A stretch of 64,000 bases of DNA, from contig CAXAMN010003725.1 of the NCBI GenBank assembly GCA_963970005.1, forward strand, positions 285,292 to 349,291, read 5' to 3'. Every line of letters starts with the position of its first letter. Position 1 is the stretch's first letter. Under the pieces are notes generated by a model that saw only the letters and a program-made list of their open reading frames with translations, did no database searches and was not told the origin of the DNA. Below, in pieces: positions 35,901-46,469 of the stretch. The position numbers were made by a program, and so were the translations under genes. Source of the stretch: Durusdinium trenchii (lineage: Eukaryota; Sar; Dinophyceae; Suessiales; Symbiodiniaceae).

Positions 35901-38900
35901 GCTTTTTCGTGGCTCAGTATATGCTTGGTTTGTTCTTGGGGTGGCGCTGCGCCCTCCCCCCAACCCCCCTCAAGCTCTTTCAAGCCAAGCCAAGTCAACC
36001 AAACCCCAAAAAACAAAACGGAACCACAGCCGAACAAAAGTTAAAGCCAAGCCCAGGCAGTTTAGGGTAGGGGGATGCCCCCTCGCCGCCACTGAAAAAC
36101 TGCACCCTTTCTCAGACGCACGGCTACACTGCCAGGAACCTTTCTACAATTCCACAGGGAGCAACCTGACAGAAGCAAAAACGTATTCCAGAAAAAGGAG
36201 CAACACAAATTTCATCAAAATTAAATCACTAACATTGCAGCCTTTCATTTGCTCAGGTTTGTCTTTGATTTTGCCCTCGTGCTGGCCATGGTGGTTGATA
36301 CCTGGGCCTTGCTTGTGGTCATGGCTGCCTTAGATCCTGGCCCTGACACGGGTGTTAAGCATTTGTTTTTCACAAACAGGTTTAGAGTCCGAGATTTGTG
36401 CGCCAACAAACATCTCAAGAATCATTGAATCATTGGAAAAGAGACTATCATGATGGACCCGCGTGCGAAGCACCAGACATCTCGATCCTGAATACATTAT
36501 TTATGTATCAGTTAAGGCTAGGCAACAGGACTTTGATGTTCCTCAGGTGCTGCATGCATTCAAGACGGCATGTCATCACACCAGCCGCTGTCACACTTCG
36601 AACCTTATTGTAGGCCTTTTGGAACATTCTGTTGCGCGTTGGGCCTTACAATATGAATCAAATTCATACCTCCAAATGCCAAGGTAGCACCAAACACATT
36701 GCAGACACTGATCGCTTGAAGTCTTAAACTTAAGTTCAAAGCAGAGTATGTTCCAAGGACACCAATGTCTACGTCATCAACTCTTCCTTCCTGCGGATGT
36801 TGAGGATCATCCGCATCAGCCGACTGGCACGGGTGGCGAGGATTATGCGTTCAGTGCCGGAAGTGATGATGCTTGGCAAACCCAGTCGAGTGGGATTCCA
36901 GTGGGTTAACGCACTATGGAGGTTAAGAGGCTGAATGGCCCTCTGCGAGGGAGCATCAAAACGCATTCCAGGTATATTATACAAGTATAGCATACATATA
37001 CATGTGTATTAGATGTATTAGATAATTCATGTCGTTCACTGCCGATTATTTTTGGTTCAGACTTTGGCAGGCTTGAATTTTGTGTGTTGCTTTTGGTTTT
37101 CTGGCCGTTTCTCTTGCCGGTTTCTACAGGATCCTCTTCCAGGGCATGGGCGTGGCCTCCCGTTCCGTGATTTGTGCTTTGTCGCTGCTGGTGACGCTGG
37201 TCTACGTCTTCTCCTTGGCGTTCACACAGCTCCTGAGGCCGAGACTCTGAGCTGCGCATCGAGACTCATGGGGTATGCTTGTCATGTTTGTGTAATGGTG
37301 GTAAGAAACCTCTATGGACTCCACGTTTATGATGAGAACCAGAGGTATCATTCATTTAGAGGCTCAAGTTGCATTTTTTGCACGCAGGGACACCCCAGCG
37401 GGTGATACATACTTTCCTTCGTTGACTCATGGCATGCCGGATGCTCAGTTCGCGGGGTGGGGAACGCAAAAAAACGCAGCTCGGAGCCCGCCATGAATAG
37501 TTCTTCCAGCGTTTGAGAGTTTGTGTCTCCCTATGGGGTTGCTGGAGGGGTCCAGTAGCAAGCTGTGGTGTTAACCGGCACGGTTCTTGTTTTATGCCCA
37601 TGGTCTATGTCTATGCCATACTGTATAGTATCACCACTCGTTTCCAGCCTCAGCAGCCCCAGAGTAGATCAAGAGTTGAGGCCTTCAATGAGCAGAATTC
37701 CATTGCACAAGATCAATCAGCATTGCACAGACTCACCCCAGAAACCCGAAATCCAGCTGCCAAGGTTTTCCTTGTTCTTTCATGGCTGTTTGGGCGAATT
37801 CCTGCCGGAGATGGCTGAAGCCATTTTTACCGAAGGCTGGACACAGCTGATCCGACAATCTTCCACTGCGATGTTGGTGCATGTTTGAGACATCATGTTC
37901 ATGCTTTCTGCTTTCTCACAGGAGCACTCGAAAACATCCAGTTTCCATGCAATTGGGATGTTTTTGTTGGGATGTTCCGAAATGTCAAAGCAAACACCAT
38001 CGTCACACATCGGCTGTGATCATGTCGGAGGATCGTTAAAAAGGCAGAGATCAGTTTGGTCTGTGTCGGAGTGCTCAACGGGGTGCCAGGCTCTTGACGT
38101 ACAAAAAGGAAACATAATGCATGCCCATTTGGCTCCTCCTTGTTTCGGGGATGGGGCTGCTTGCGGAATCTGAAAAATCGAGGCATAGATGTTGGTATTT
38201 GCCTCATGGTCTTCATTTTCCTGGGGCCTTTCACAGCCACTTGGTAGATAGTGGCGAAGCGATGCTCAACCAGAGCTTATGCAGCTGTGAGATGGGAATA
38301 GGTGGGGTGAGGTGGTGAAGTGTTTTTTGTTCAAAATGAGGGACCACCTTAGTCATCCGGAAATCAGACATGCACGGCTGCACAGCCGGAGAAACGAGAA
38401 TCAATCATACTGTTTGAAATGACTTGTATGATGTCAATTCTTTTTCGCCACCTGAGGTCATGAACATGATTGTGGCAGTGTTGGTGCACGTTGTAAGTTC
38501 CGTAGCCACACTCCAACAGCTGACTCAGCAACAGAGCATCTCGGATCATGAGAAGGGGAAGGGGAACACAAGTGGGAATGAGGCAGTCAAGACAGGACTC
38601 GGCCGCATATTGTTTATCCAGTCGCAGCATGACACCAAGGCAATGAGGTAGATGAGCGGAGTGATGAGGGAATGAGATCTCTCACACGAGCTTATGTCTG
38701 TCGACCCCGCAAAGGTCGTCAAGTTGCATGAAGCACCCTTTGTGGATTGGACCCTCTAATGGAGAGGATGGAGAGGGAGTTGCTCATTTTTAAAGGTGTT
38801 GTTGGAATGGATCTTGTGTTGATCCCACTGCCAAGACCACACCGCCCAATTGATGTATATGAGAAGCGCGTGCAAGTCATTTCCAAGTGCCGTAGGACAC

Positions 38901-40774
38901 ATCAGTCAGCTCTAGAGACATAACACATATATGATATGTGTATATATTATATATATATATGTGTATATATATATAAATATAGATACATATGATACTTGAC
39001 AGACAGTCATCGATACGAAAAATACAAAGGACCGTTGGCGAGAAAACGGTCGTCCTCCCAGGTGTGATTCGCGAGCGGCGCCTTGGATCAGCAAGAGGTA
39101 CCGAAGCGTGTGGATCCGTGCTTGGCAGCTGCGGGGCGCGCAGGGCAGGGGATTTGGAAGGCATGGCCTGCAGGAAGGTAGGATTGACCTTGAAAATTCA
39201 GATTAGAAACACGGAAACATATTTATTTGGCAGAGACATGTAGAAGCCAAGCAGCAGCCTTCTTGCTGCCCAAGGGTGTTTGGAGTCTTGAAGCAGCTGG
39301 ATACCGACAACGATGATATCATCAGCCAAGACGAGTTCAGGAGAGCTTGAATCTCAACACTGGTTGGTGTATGTGGCAAAATTGGCAAGACGTGTTTCAA
39401 GCTGGTGTTTGATTTCAGATTCAAGTGATCAGCGCAAGAAACGATGGCCACACCTTTGCGCCACAGGACTATTTTGGATGAGCCTCTTGGCCTCGTTTTG
39501 TGGGGACGGCTAAGCAGACATAATGCAGTATATCCTTAGCAAGTCTTGTCTATGTTGTGTTGTGATTTTTTTGCCACAGGTTTGCCTTGAGAGCTTGACA
39601 GCCAATCTTTGAACCTGTCGTCCCTGCTGGTTTGCTTGGGGCATTGGTTGTTCCCCAAGGGTGTCTTTGGCTGTTTGGCCCAGGAAGGAACACCTGCACA
39701 CATTTATGCATGTGGGAGTGGATGTGATCTCCATCATCAAGGATCCGGATATCGTCTTCGGAGGCACTGGTGAGGATGCAAAAGCTCCAATACATGATGC
39801 CACATCACCGCTTAGATTGGTAATTACAGGGTCGTGATGAATACCACGCAACCAACCACGTTTCCATGAAATTCCATGACATCCTGTGACCATTGAAAGG
39901 GGCCCTGTGACCATGAGTGTCAAAAGGCTTCTTGTTTCTAATAGCTTCTTGTTACTACTAGTAAGGCACTTGTTCCTAGTAGCGTGGCACTTGTTCCTAG
40001 TAGCTTCCATGTCAATGTGGCACATCTCGAGCAGGTGAGCAATGCCTTCCCATTGACGAGGTCTTGGATGAAGTGATTGCTTTGCGGGGGAGCAATGTCA
40101 CCACGGTCAAGGACACACCGTGTGCCTTTCGATTCATCGCTGGCAGAAATGCGCTATGAGTTCTTCAATTCATGTTTCTAAGAAAGACTAGGAGCAAGGA
40201 AGCTACTAGGGACTCCTGGCATCGCTACTAGGAGCGATCGGACGCTACTAGGGGCTCCTGGCCTTACTGCTAGGAGCGATAAGAAAAGACGCGTCGGAAT
40301 GAAAGACTGTGAGCAAAAGACAGGTCCTTCCAATGGCGGGGTCAGTCAGGACTTGGTCCAGCTGAAGAATCAGCTGGTGCGGGAACTGCGGCGAGTGCAT
40401 ATGGGTCAGCGACGCTTGCTGGCCGGACGGCAAGGTGTCTAGAAAATCTCAGCACCAGATCATACTGGAAGCAGATGTGAACTGGTCATTTGTGTAGAGA
40501 ATGATTGTGCCACAACTCCAAGCAAAAACAAACACAGTACGCCCAGACCAACTCAGGGACTTGGATGCCAAAACATTTGTTATACAAAACGTACATACAC
40601 GTTGATTAGCTGAAATCTGAAGCAGGGAAGTGACACATGTAAGCATGAATTGTTTGAGGGCTCGCCAAGTGAGCCTTCTTTGGGCCGTTGCCTGTGCGGC
40701 ACATGTACAAGAGTCGGCTCGAGATGCAGATGCAATGCACCAGACAGTGGCTTGAGGAGCAGCTGTGGACGTAG
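32944..40774 (+). CDS. Voltage-gated cation channel with C-terminal EF-hand region
   Basis: A single ion-transport domain is spread over small exons: 32944-33023 (S1 start), 33211-33276 (S1 end, NAVWLGVDV), 33567-33620 (S2, IIMENIFCTYFF), 33776-33831 (linker, VVRFGAFRKK), 36257-36344 (S3, FVFDFALVLAMVVDTW), 36758-36867 (S4, seven Arg at every third position), 37130-37237 (S5), 37388-37435 and 37765-37835 (pore), 38183-38235 and from 38457 (S6, TVMNMIVAVLV). Then come 39275-39340 (EF-hand loop DTDNDDIISQDE), 39684-39769, 40035-40111 (VIALRGSNVTTVKD), 40350-40434 and 40674-40774 (coiled tail, TAG). Most phases agree if GA or GC donors are allowed. The protein should sit in a membrane and pass Na+ or Ca2+, tuned by Ca2+ at the C-terminus. 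The exons before S1, and one or more between S6 and the EF-hand, are missing from my model. Confidence 0.88.
33868..33967 (+). repeat. Three-copy tandem repeat, about 35 bp
   Basis: AAGTAGTCTGA followed by GAGATAG starts at 33872, 33907 and 33948 (spacings 35 and 41) in the large S2-S3 intron of the channel gene. Confidence 0.75.
34449..34501. repeat. (CT)n followed by TA-rich tract
   Basis: A CTCTCTCTCT run and then alternating TATA in the same channel intron. Confidence 0.8.
38931..38987. repeat. (TA)n microsatellite
   Basis: ATATGTGTATATA units between the S6 and EF-hand exons of the channel gene. Confidence 0.85.
39921..40012 (-). repeat. CTACTAGG repeat family, copy 3 (inverted)
   Basis: CTTGTTCCTAGTAGCGTGGC and related units are the reverse complement of the family seen at 22017, 25255 and 40186. 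It lies in channel intron 39770-40034. Confidence 0.8.
40186..40281 (+). repeat. CTACTAGG repeat family, copy 4
   Basis: Three units, including GGCATCGCTACTAGGAGCGA and GGCCTTACTGCTAGGAGCGA. It lies in the next channel intron (40112-40349), in the opposite orientation to copy 3. Confidence 0.8.
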
Positions 40775-42488
40775 ACTTTGAGCAACTCCAACCGACCAGA
40801 AAGACGTGCCGGAAGAATTTGTCTGCAGTTTTCAATGAAAAAGACACGGTGGGGCTTAGGATCCAGCGCTGCCTGAGCTTGACCTTTCCCTCCCAAAGTG
40901 TCAAAGGTTCATGACTTTGCATCCAACTCAACATCTAGCGACCATTTGTATAGGGCCATCTATATAACCTATATACTTGGGTGAATACATGTATATGAAA
41001 TATGCTATGTCGTTTCTGCTCATGGCTACAAGTCAGGGTTTTCAGTGGGCAGCCTGACTTCCATGACTTCCTGGAGATCGTTTGAATCATATTGTTTGCA
41101 CCATGTGTCCACTCCACCGCAGAGCTTGGGTCAAAAGGTTGGGTGTGTCGCCCTCGGCCTGAGTGAGAGACACAAGCAAGAAACACTCGCACAAGAAGAA
41201 CCACTCATTATTCATGAGACACTTGGCCTTGGGACTCCGTAGGCTTGAAACAAATTCCCAGCAAACTTCAAGCGGCTGACACTGGTCATTGCTGAGAGCC
41301 ATTTCCCATGCCGTTCAGATGAGTGAGAGAATCAAGTCGAGGAGCCGTACCCAGCCATCGAAAACCTTGAATCGATCCCGTCACAGCCCTTAGAACACGT
41401 ACGATCATCAACACAGTCTCCTGGAGTTCCCGATGCCTGGCGGGTGTGGCGCTGGTCTTTCTTTGGTTCTGATTGGCTTGGTGGGAGGCTTTGAGAGCCC
41501 TTCGCGACTTGGATGTGTGAAATCTTTCAGCACGGCAGCTTTTCATGACTTTTCATGGTCAAGATCCGACACTCAAAGCCTTTGGCCTCCTGACATTGAA
41601 TGGTTTGTTTGATGGTGGCCACAATGATCACGGGAGGAACACAGATGGACACAGTTGAGTCCTCAAGCATTTGAGTATTTGAGCCCCAGTATTGATGTGT
41701 TATATAATTCTGGGGGGTAGATGGGTGCAGGGTAGGCATGCTCAGACCATGTAGGTAGTGAGGTTTGGCTCAAAGAGTTGCCAGCTCAGGGTCAGCTGTG
41801 GTGGTCACTCAGCAGCCAGCTGCCACTTGTGCGTGTCAGAAGCTCCCCAAGAGGCACTCAGTGGGGAGAAGCTTCCGCAGTGGAACACCTGAAATCACCG
41901 GGTAAGCCCATTGGTCATGTGATCTATCACGTGTTATGCCGAGTCAAGACGAATCTATCATGTGTCATGTATTGACCATGTGTGCCTATCCTTTGACCTA
42001 TCTATCATCAGGGCTATATATATTAATGGGCAGGTCTCGCAGTGCCACAGCCTCCCATAGCCCGCTTCCCAAGATTCACCCACATCGATGACTCGGAAAT
42101 TCAATTCAACTGGATTTGATGCAGAAAGGCGCGTTAAAAAGGAACGAAGGAGTTGCTCCCAGAGCCCGACAGAGCGCATCCTGCCGTTGCAGGATGCGGC
42201 CAATTATTGCAATGGCGAAGCTTGGCATGAGTAGCACCTTGAAATTGTCGTAAGGATAGCGTCAATTGAAGCAAAAGCTGTGAAGACCTCATTATCCTGG
42301 AAGAATCTGGAAGACCTTGAACATGCCATGCATTTGTTGTGCATTATTTATATAAGTATTTGAACCCCAAAACTTCAGGATTGTATGTGGACCGGCTCTG
42401 CCTGCATAGTGCCTCGGCGATTTGGTGTCTGTCAGCGGTGAGATGTTCTCCCTCTCTCTCTCTCTCTGTTTTTTCGTTTTTCTTGTAG
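40775..42488. other. Spacer with weak minus-strand exon candidates
   Basis: Minus-strand frames at about 41400-41480 (RELQETVLMIVRVLRAV), 41545-41640 (VIIVATIKQTIQCQEAKGF) and 42080-42185 (GLWEQLLRSFLTRLSASN) look protein-like and share orientation. No splice phases could be matched, so no gene is called. Confidence 0.25.
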
Positions 42489-42675
42489 TTGAAACAGATC
42501 TCTTGCCGCAAGACATGACATCAGTCTTTGACACGGCATCAGCTCCATGTAAAGCCGTGCCAAGTGCAGCAGCACGACAAGAAATTCGAGGGACCATTGA
42601 CAATGACTTGGTTCCAGGAGCGTTCGGTTTCTTGTGGCTCTCACCGAGCACACGACTGCAGCGATTGTCCACAAG
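42489..42675 (+). CDS. Isolated exon, unknown
   Basis: It follows a pyrimidine-rich TTGTAG acceptor and ends at AG|GTCACG. The frame is acidic and soluble (ETDLLPQDMTSVFDTASAP, then EIRGTIDNDLVPGAFGFLW). A (CT)n run precedes it. The family is not recognised. Confidence 0.4.
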
Positions 42676-43798
42676 GTCACGGTGGTGGCTGGTGCCATGG
42701 CCCCTCGTCGATTTGTGAGGAAGGATTGTGAATGCGGAGGTGTCCACTAGTTGAATTAAGGGAGTAGGGCCGTTTGGGAATGCACCTTTCACCACAAATT
42801 AGTGGTCAATGGAACAAACGCTCCTCATTGTTTCGCATTGGATACTGCACGTTTGTTTCTGTTTGAGGGTCATTCCTGCGTAGCACATAACAATTGTTGG
42901 ATCGTTTTGTTGCCATGACTACCCTGGCTAACCCCCTACCGAATACCTTCAACCTCGCTTTCTGGCCGGCTCAGGGGCCGGCTGATGCGAGTGATCCAAG
43001 GTGATTGCCTGTGGCTTGCGGAGGCGTGTGTGCCCGCAACGCCAGAAAACCATGCAGCAGCCGAGAAGGTGTGAGCCAGTGTGAGCTTCTATTTCCTTCC
43101 CTGTGTGAAGACGGGCGCTTCTGCACCAGAAGTAGGAAACAGTAGTGTAGCTAAGCTGGCATGCATGTTTTTGGAGATGCGGGAGGTTTTTAACTCTGCA
43201 CTTGCACCTAGCTAGCTGTGGTGTTTTTTTAGATCTTTTGTTGTTTCCATGGCCTTGGATTCTGACAGCAGTGTTCTGGAAACTGGATTGCTGGGCCATG
43301 CCTGTTTCCAGCTTTGCTTGCAGGAGCTTCAACAAGTTCAGTCTCGTCCACGCTTCCGTGGCTTGGAAAGACTAGTCCTAACCGTGATATAGCGGTCCTT
43401 TTGTACTAGGACATTGAAGGAAGGCCCCTTTGACACGCTGCTACGAAGAAAACTATATAATCTTCAAATTGCAATGTGAGCACAAGTGAAGCCCGTGACT
43501 TCAAGGAAGGAGGACGAATTGGAAGAATAGCAGCAATTGTGCGATGCTAGGAGTGTGACATAGAGTCATTCTAATTATTTGTGAGACGCGTTGCAGCTTT
43601 TCCACGCTCCAAGCTTCAAGAAGCTGGATTCTTGCTAATCTCACGGCACCAACAGCAACAGCCAGGAGAAGCATTCAGCATGAGTAGCACATTTTTCTTG
43701 CAAACTAGCAGTTCGATCGAGCAGCGCTTTCATGAGACTCGACCCCAAGACCCTGCGGCCCACTTTCCAGCCCGCTGCGGGAGCGTCGCTCTGTCGCC
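42676..43798. other. Spacer with rRNA-like fragment
   Basis: No exon supported. Contains the sarcin-ricin-like sequence at 43393-43410. Confidence 0.45.
43393..43410 (-). ncRNA. Fragment resembling the sarcin-ricin loop of LSU rRNA
   Basis: On the minus strand the sequence is CCTAGTACAAAAGGACCG. The bacterial 23S rRNA sarcin-ricin loop is CCTAGTACGAGAGGACCG, so 16 of 18 bases agree and the two differences are G to A. The flanks did not look clearly rRNA-like to me. It may be a relic of organellar rRNA transferred to the nucleus, or chance. Confidence 0.35.
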
Positions 43799-44872
43799 AT
43801 GGTCGACCGAATCGACCCCGAACGACAGTGGGCATTTCTTCTGCAGAAGCTGCGGAGCTTTCCATTAGATTGGCGCGGGACGGATGAACATGCTCGGCGC
43901 CTTGATGCCTTGGGTAAAGAGGCCGGGCAGAGCAGTACTGGTCGGGCCATGTTGGGCCTCACAGGGAACCTGTAAAGTAGACACGCGAAAAGCTTGAGCG
44001 TGATTGGCATAAGCACAGCACAGGATCCCATCTCTTGAAGGGTGCCGATGTCATCAGTCCTGGAAGATTGGGACAAATTGACCAGTGCTTCCTTCTCCGC
44101 ACAAGTATGTGATTCGAGACTTTCTTCGTCCAATGACCAATGTTCGCTTTCCATCCAATGCCATCTTCAGAATGTGGACCGACACTTCGTGAGTTTCATT
44201 GTTTTCTTGATTCTTGTCACTGGCGTTTTCGGGGCTCATTCTTTTCTGGCTATCGCAGGGAATAGTGCTCTACTCGAACCCCAGGAGACCGACATGGTCA
44301 GCCCCAACCGCCGCTCACACCCTCGCGTCCGCTCGCGTCCGCTCGCCGCAGGTCCGCCTTTCAGACCTCTATGCGGCCTGCCCTAGTCTGCGCAAACGCG
44401 TAGCCAGCTATGGTGGACTAGGGAAGTTGTGGATGGCCGCACACGAGCCAGGAGCCTCAGGAGGGTCTAACTGGACACGGCATGTTTTTAGGAGGCACAA
44501 CAGCCCGGCAAAGGAGGGCGGGGGCTCATTTTCCGTACCCCGATTTGGCTCTCGAAGAACCTTGCAAGTTGCAGTTAGGTTCGGAGTCGTTGTCCCCTTG
44601 GGTCAGTTCCTTCACTGAGACCTTTCCGGCACACATTACAGGTGATCATAGGTGATCTATATACTTATTCATGATTCTATTCTTTGCAGGTCTACCTTGT
44701 TTGAGTTGTTCCATTCAGGTGGGATGTGGAGGTGAACGCAGAAGCTGTGGAAGATCAGCAAGTCCCGCGGCTGGTGCAACAGGTGGTCAGTGAAGAGAAG
44801 CAGGTGGGGTGGTTCTGGCCGAACGGAGTGCCTCCTCCGTTTCAGTGTGAGGAGTCAACTGGTGTGTCATAG
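43799..44872 (+). CDS. Four-exon gene, 167 residues, unknown function
   Basis: The ATG at 43799 begins MVDRIDPERQWAFLLQKL. Exons are 43799-43913 (GTAAAG donor), 44058-44104 (LEDWDKLTSASFSAQ, GTATGT donor), 44259-44446 (RLSDLYAACPSLRKRVASYG then GLGKLW, GC donor) and 44719-44872 (AEAVEDQQVPRLVQQVVSEE, GWFWPNGVPPPF, ending TAG). Their lengths (115 + 47 + 188 + 154) sum to exactly 168 codons and every junction is in phase, which makes the model convincing. The protein has a helical N-terminus, a basic arginine-rich middle and an acidic C-terminus. No membrane span or signal peptide is seen. I do not recognise the family. Confidence 0.65.
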
Positions 44873-45488
44873 TTCTGAGTATTTAAAGTTATTAAAGGGA
44901 TAGCCACAGCCGGAGAGTCTGCAGAGGAGGAAGGATGCTTTCACCCAAGACTGGCAGACAGACGAACGAGAAACTGTGTTTGGGAAGGGCAGCTTCACTG
45001 GCCTGGTTGGGCGGAATGCGTCCGGTGCACCACCTTGACCTTGACAGAATCTCCAAAAAGATCGACGAAAGAGAGAACAAACAGCGCCTTTTGATGATGC
45101 ATTGGAGCATTCACATCGTGAGGGCTTCATGAAACTCGCCCAGTTACTGCCAGTTCGCGCCAGTCTGACAGGAAGCAATGTGGCAGCAGCTTCTTCAAGA
45201 CCTTCGACGTTACCCTCCCTCCTGGAATTCTCACTTGCACAAGGTCCAAACCCCTTTTTAGATCTCGAGATCTGGGGTTTGTCAGTCATGTTTCTTTTAA
45301 CCAGCGGTGCTGGTCAGAGGCACCAGGATTGTTATTTTGTTGTTCTGCAGTTTCTTGCTCATAGACGTTCTGGAAGGAATGAAGTTTCGGCGCTTTGCAT
45401 CGCAACCATACCTTCCAGCTAAATCACAAGATAACAACGTGCCTAGCTGTTGGACCTTCGCTGAACGCTGGACGTTTCACGGGTTCAG
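44873..45488. other. Spacer or introns with competing frames
   Basis: Three overlapping plus frames at 44930-45070 all look partly coding, one with ETVFGKGSFTGLVG. No splice choice could be made. Confidence 0.35.
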
Positions 45489-45895
45489 GACCTGCGGGGA
45501 GCTTTGCTTGGGCGTCAGCTCCACTTAGCCCAACGCTTCGCTCGTTCCCCGGGGCTGCGGCGGCGCTTGGACCAGGAGCCGACCGACCGGGGGTCAACAA
45601 CCCCCCCCATCCCCGCTTGGCATCCCAGACACGAATGCCTAGCATGGTGTTTGAGTATTATTGAATAATATTCCTGAGACTCGACACTTGGAGAGAAGCC
45701 GATTTCAAGCCTCATACCAACCATGCTTTCAAAATCGAAGGCTGGAGTACAGGCAAGGTGTCCAAAGAAAAGCATGAGGGTTTGGTCAAGGTTCTGACGT
45801 ATTGTTGCCATGGGATTGCCGCAGGTCTATGAGCTGGATGTCTCCCCAGGGCAGATCTCGTTATGGAAAACATCCCCCTTGCATTTCTCACTCTA
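45489..45895 (+). CDS. Two exons of an unknown gene, cut at the border of the large element
   Basis: Exon 45489-45575 (GRQLHLAQRFARSPGLRRRL) lies between a TTCAG acceptor and a GA donor, both phase 0. Exon 45824 onward (VYELDVSPGQISLW) follows a CCGCAG acceptor in phase 0. The second exon runs into the CTCTAG of the 17-bp element end at 45891, which supplies the in-frame stop at 45893-45895. This suggests that the element landed in or beside this gene and truncates it. An ordinary splice just before the stop is an alternative. Confidence 0.4.
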
Positions 45896-46469
45896 GAATG
45901 AGGGGCTTAAGCCCTGGATTTGCTACCATTTTAGGTAAAAAACTTTTGTCTATAAAATGCAGTCTATTTTTGATGGGATATAGGTGAGTAACTTCTTCAC
46001 TTTTAGAGTAATTTGTTTTATGTCGAGCAGAAAAAAGTTAACATGAAAAGTTTCATTTTAGAGATTTTTTTTGTCGAGGGTTCGAGATTTGAAATATAGA
46101 GTCAACTACAGGTGGAGCCAGGCTTCATGGTGAATCTTTTAGTGAATGGGTTCACATACTTCACAAGCTTGGTTTTGAATTGTTTAGTGAATATTTTCAA
46201 TGTCAAGACACTGATTTGGATTCTATAGAGCGCTCGTTCCTTCCGTTGTTTTTTTGATGCTCACCTGTCAAGATCAAGGAATGATAAGAAATGAAATTTG
46301 CAGGCAAGAAATAGCAATAATAAGTAAGATTAGATAAGATTAGGATAGATTGGGTGGGATAACCCATGATAACACATAATAACCCATAATAAACTAATAG
46401 AAAATACAGAACATCATGTGTGTTATCATATGATATCATATGCGTTCCTTGTGACATCATCTCTTCACA

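Noticed and set aside
38491-38506. GTTCCGTAGCCACA resembling part of the dinoflagellate spliced leader
   Set aside because: Only the CCGTAGCCA core matches; the rest of the leader is absent and it lies inside a channel exon.
44930-45070. ETVFGKGSFTGLVG resembling a protein-kinase glycine loop
   Set aside because: Only one motif-length match, a competing frame over the same bases, and no VAVK or HRDLKxxN-like exon nearby.
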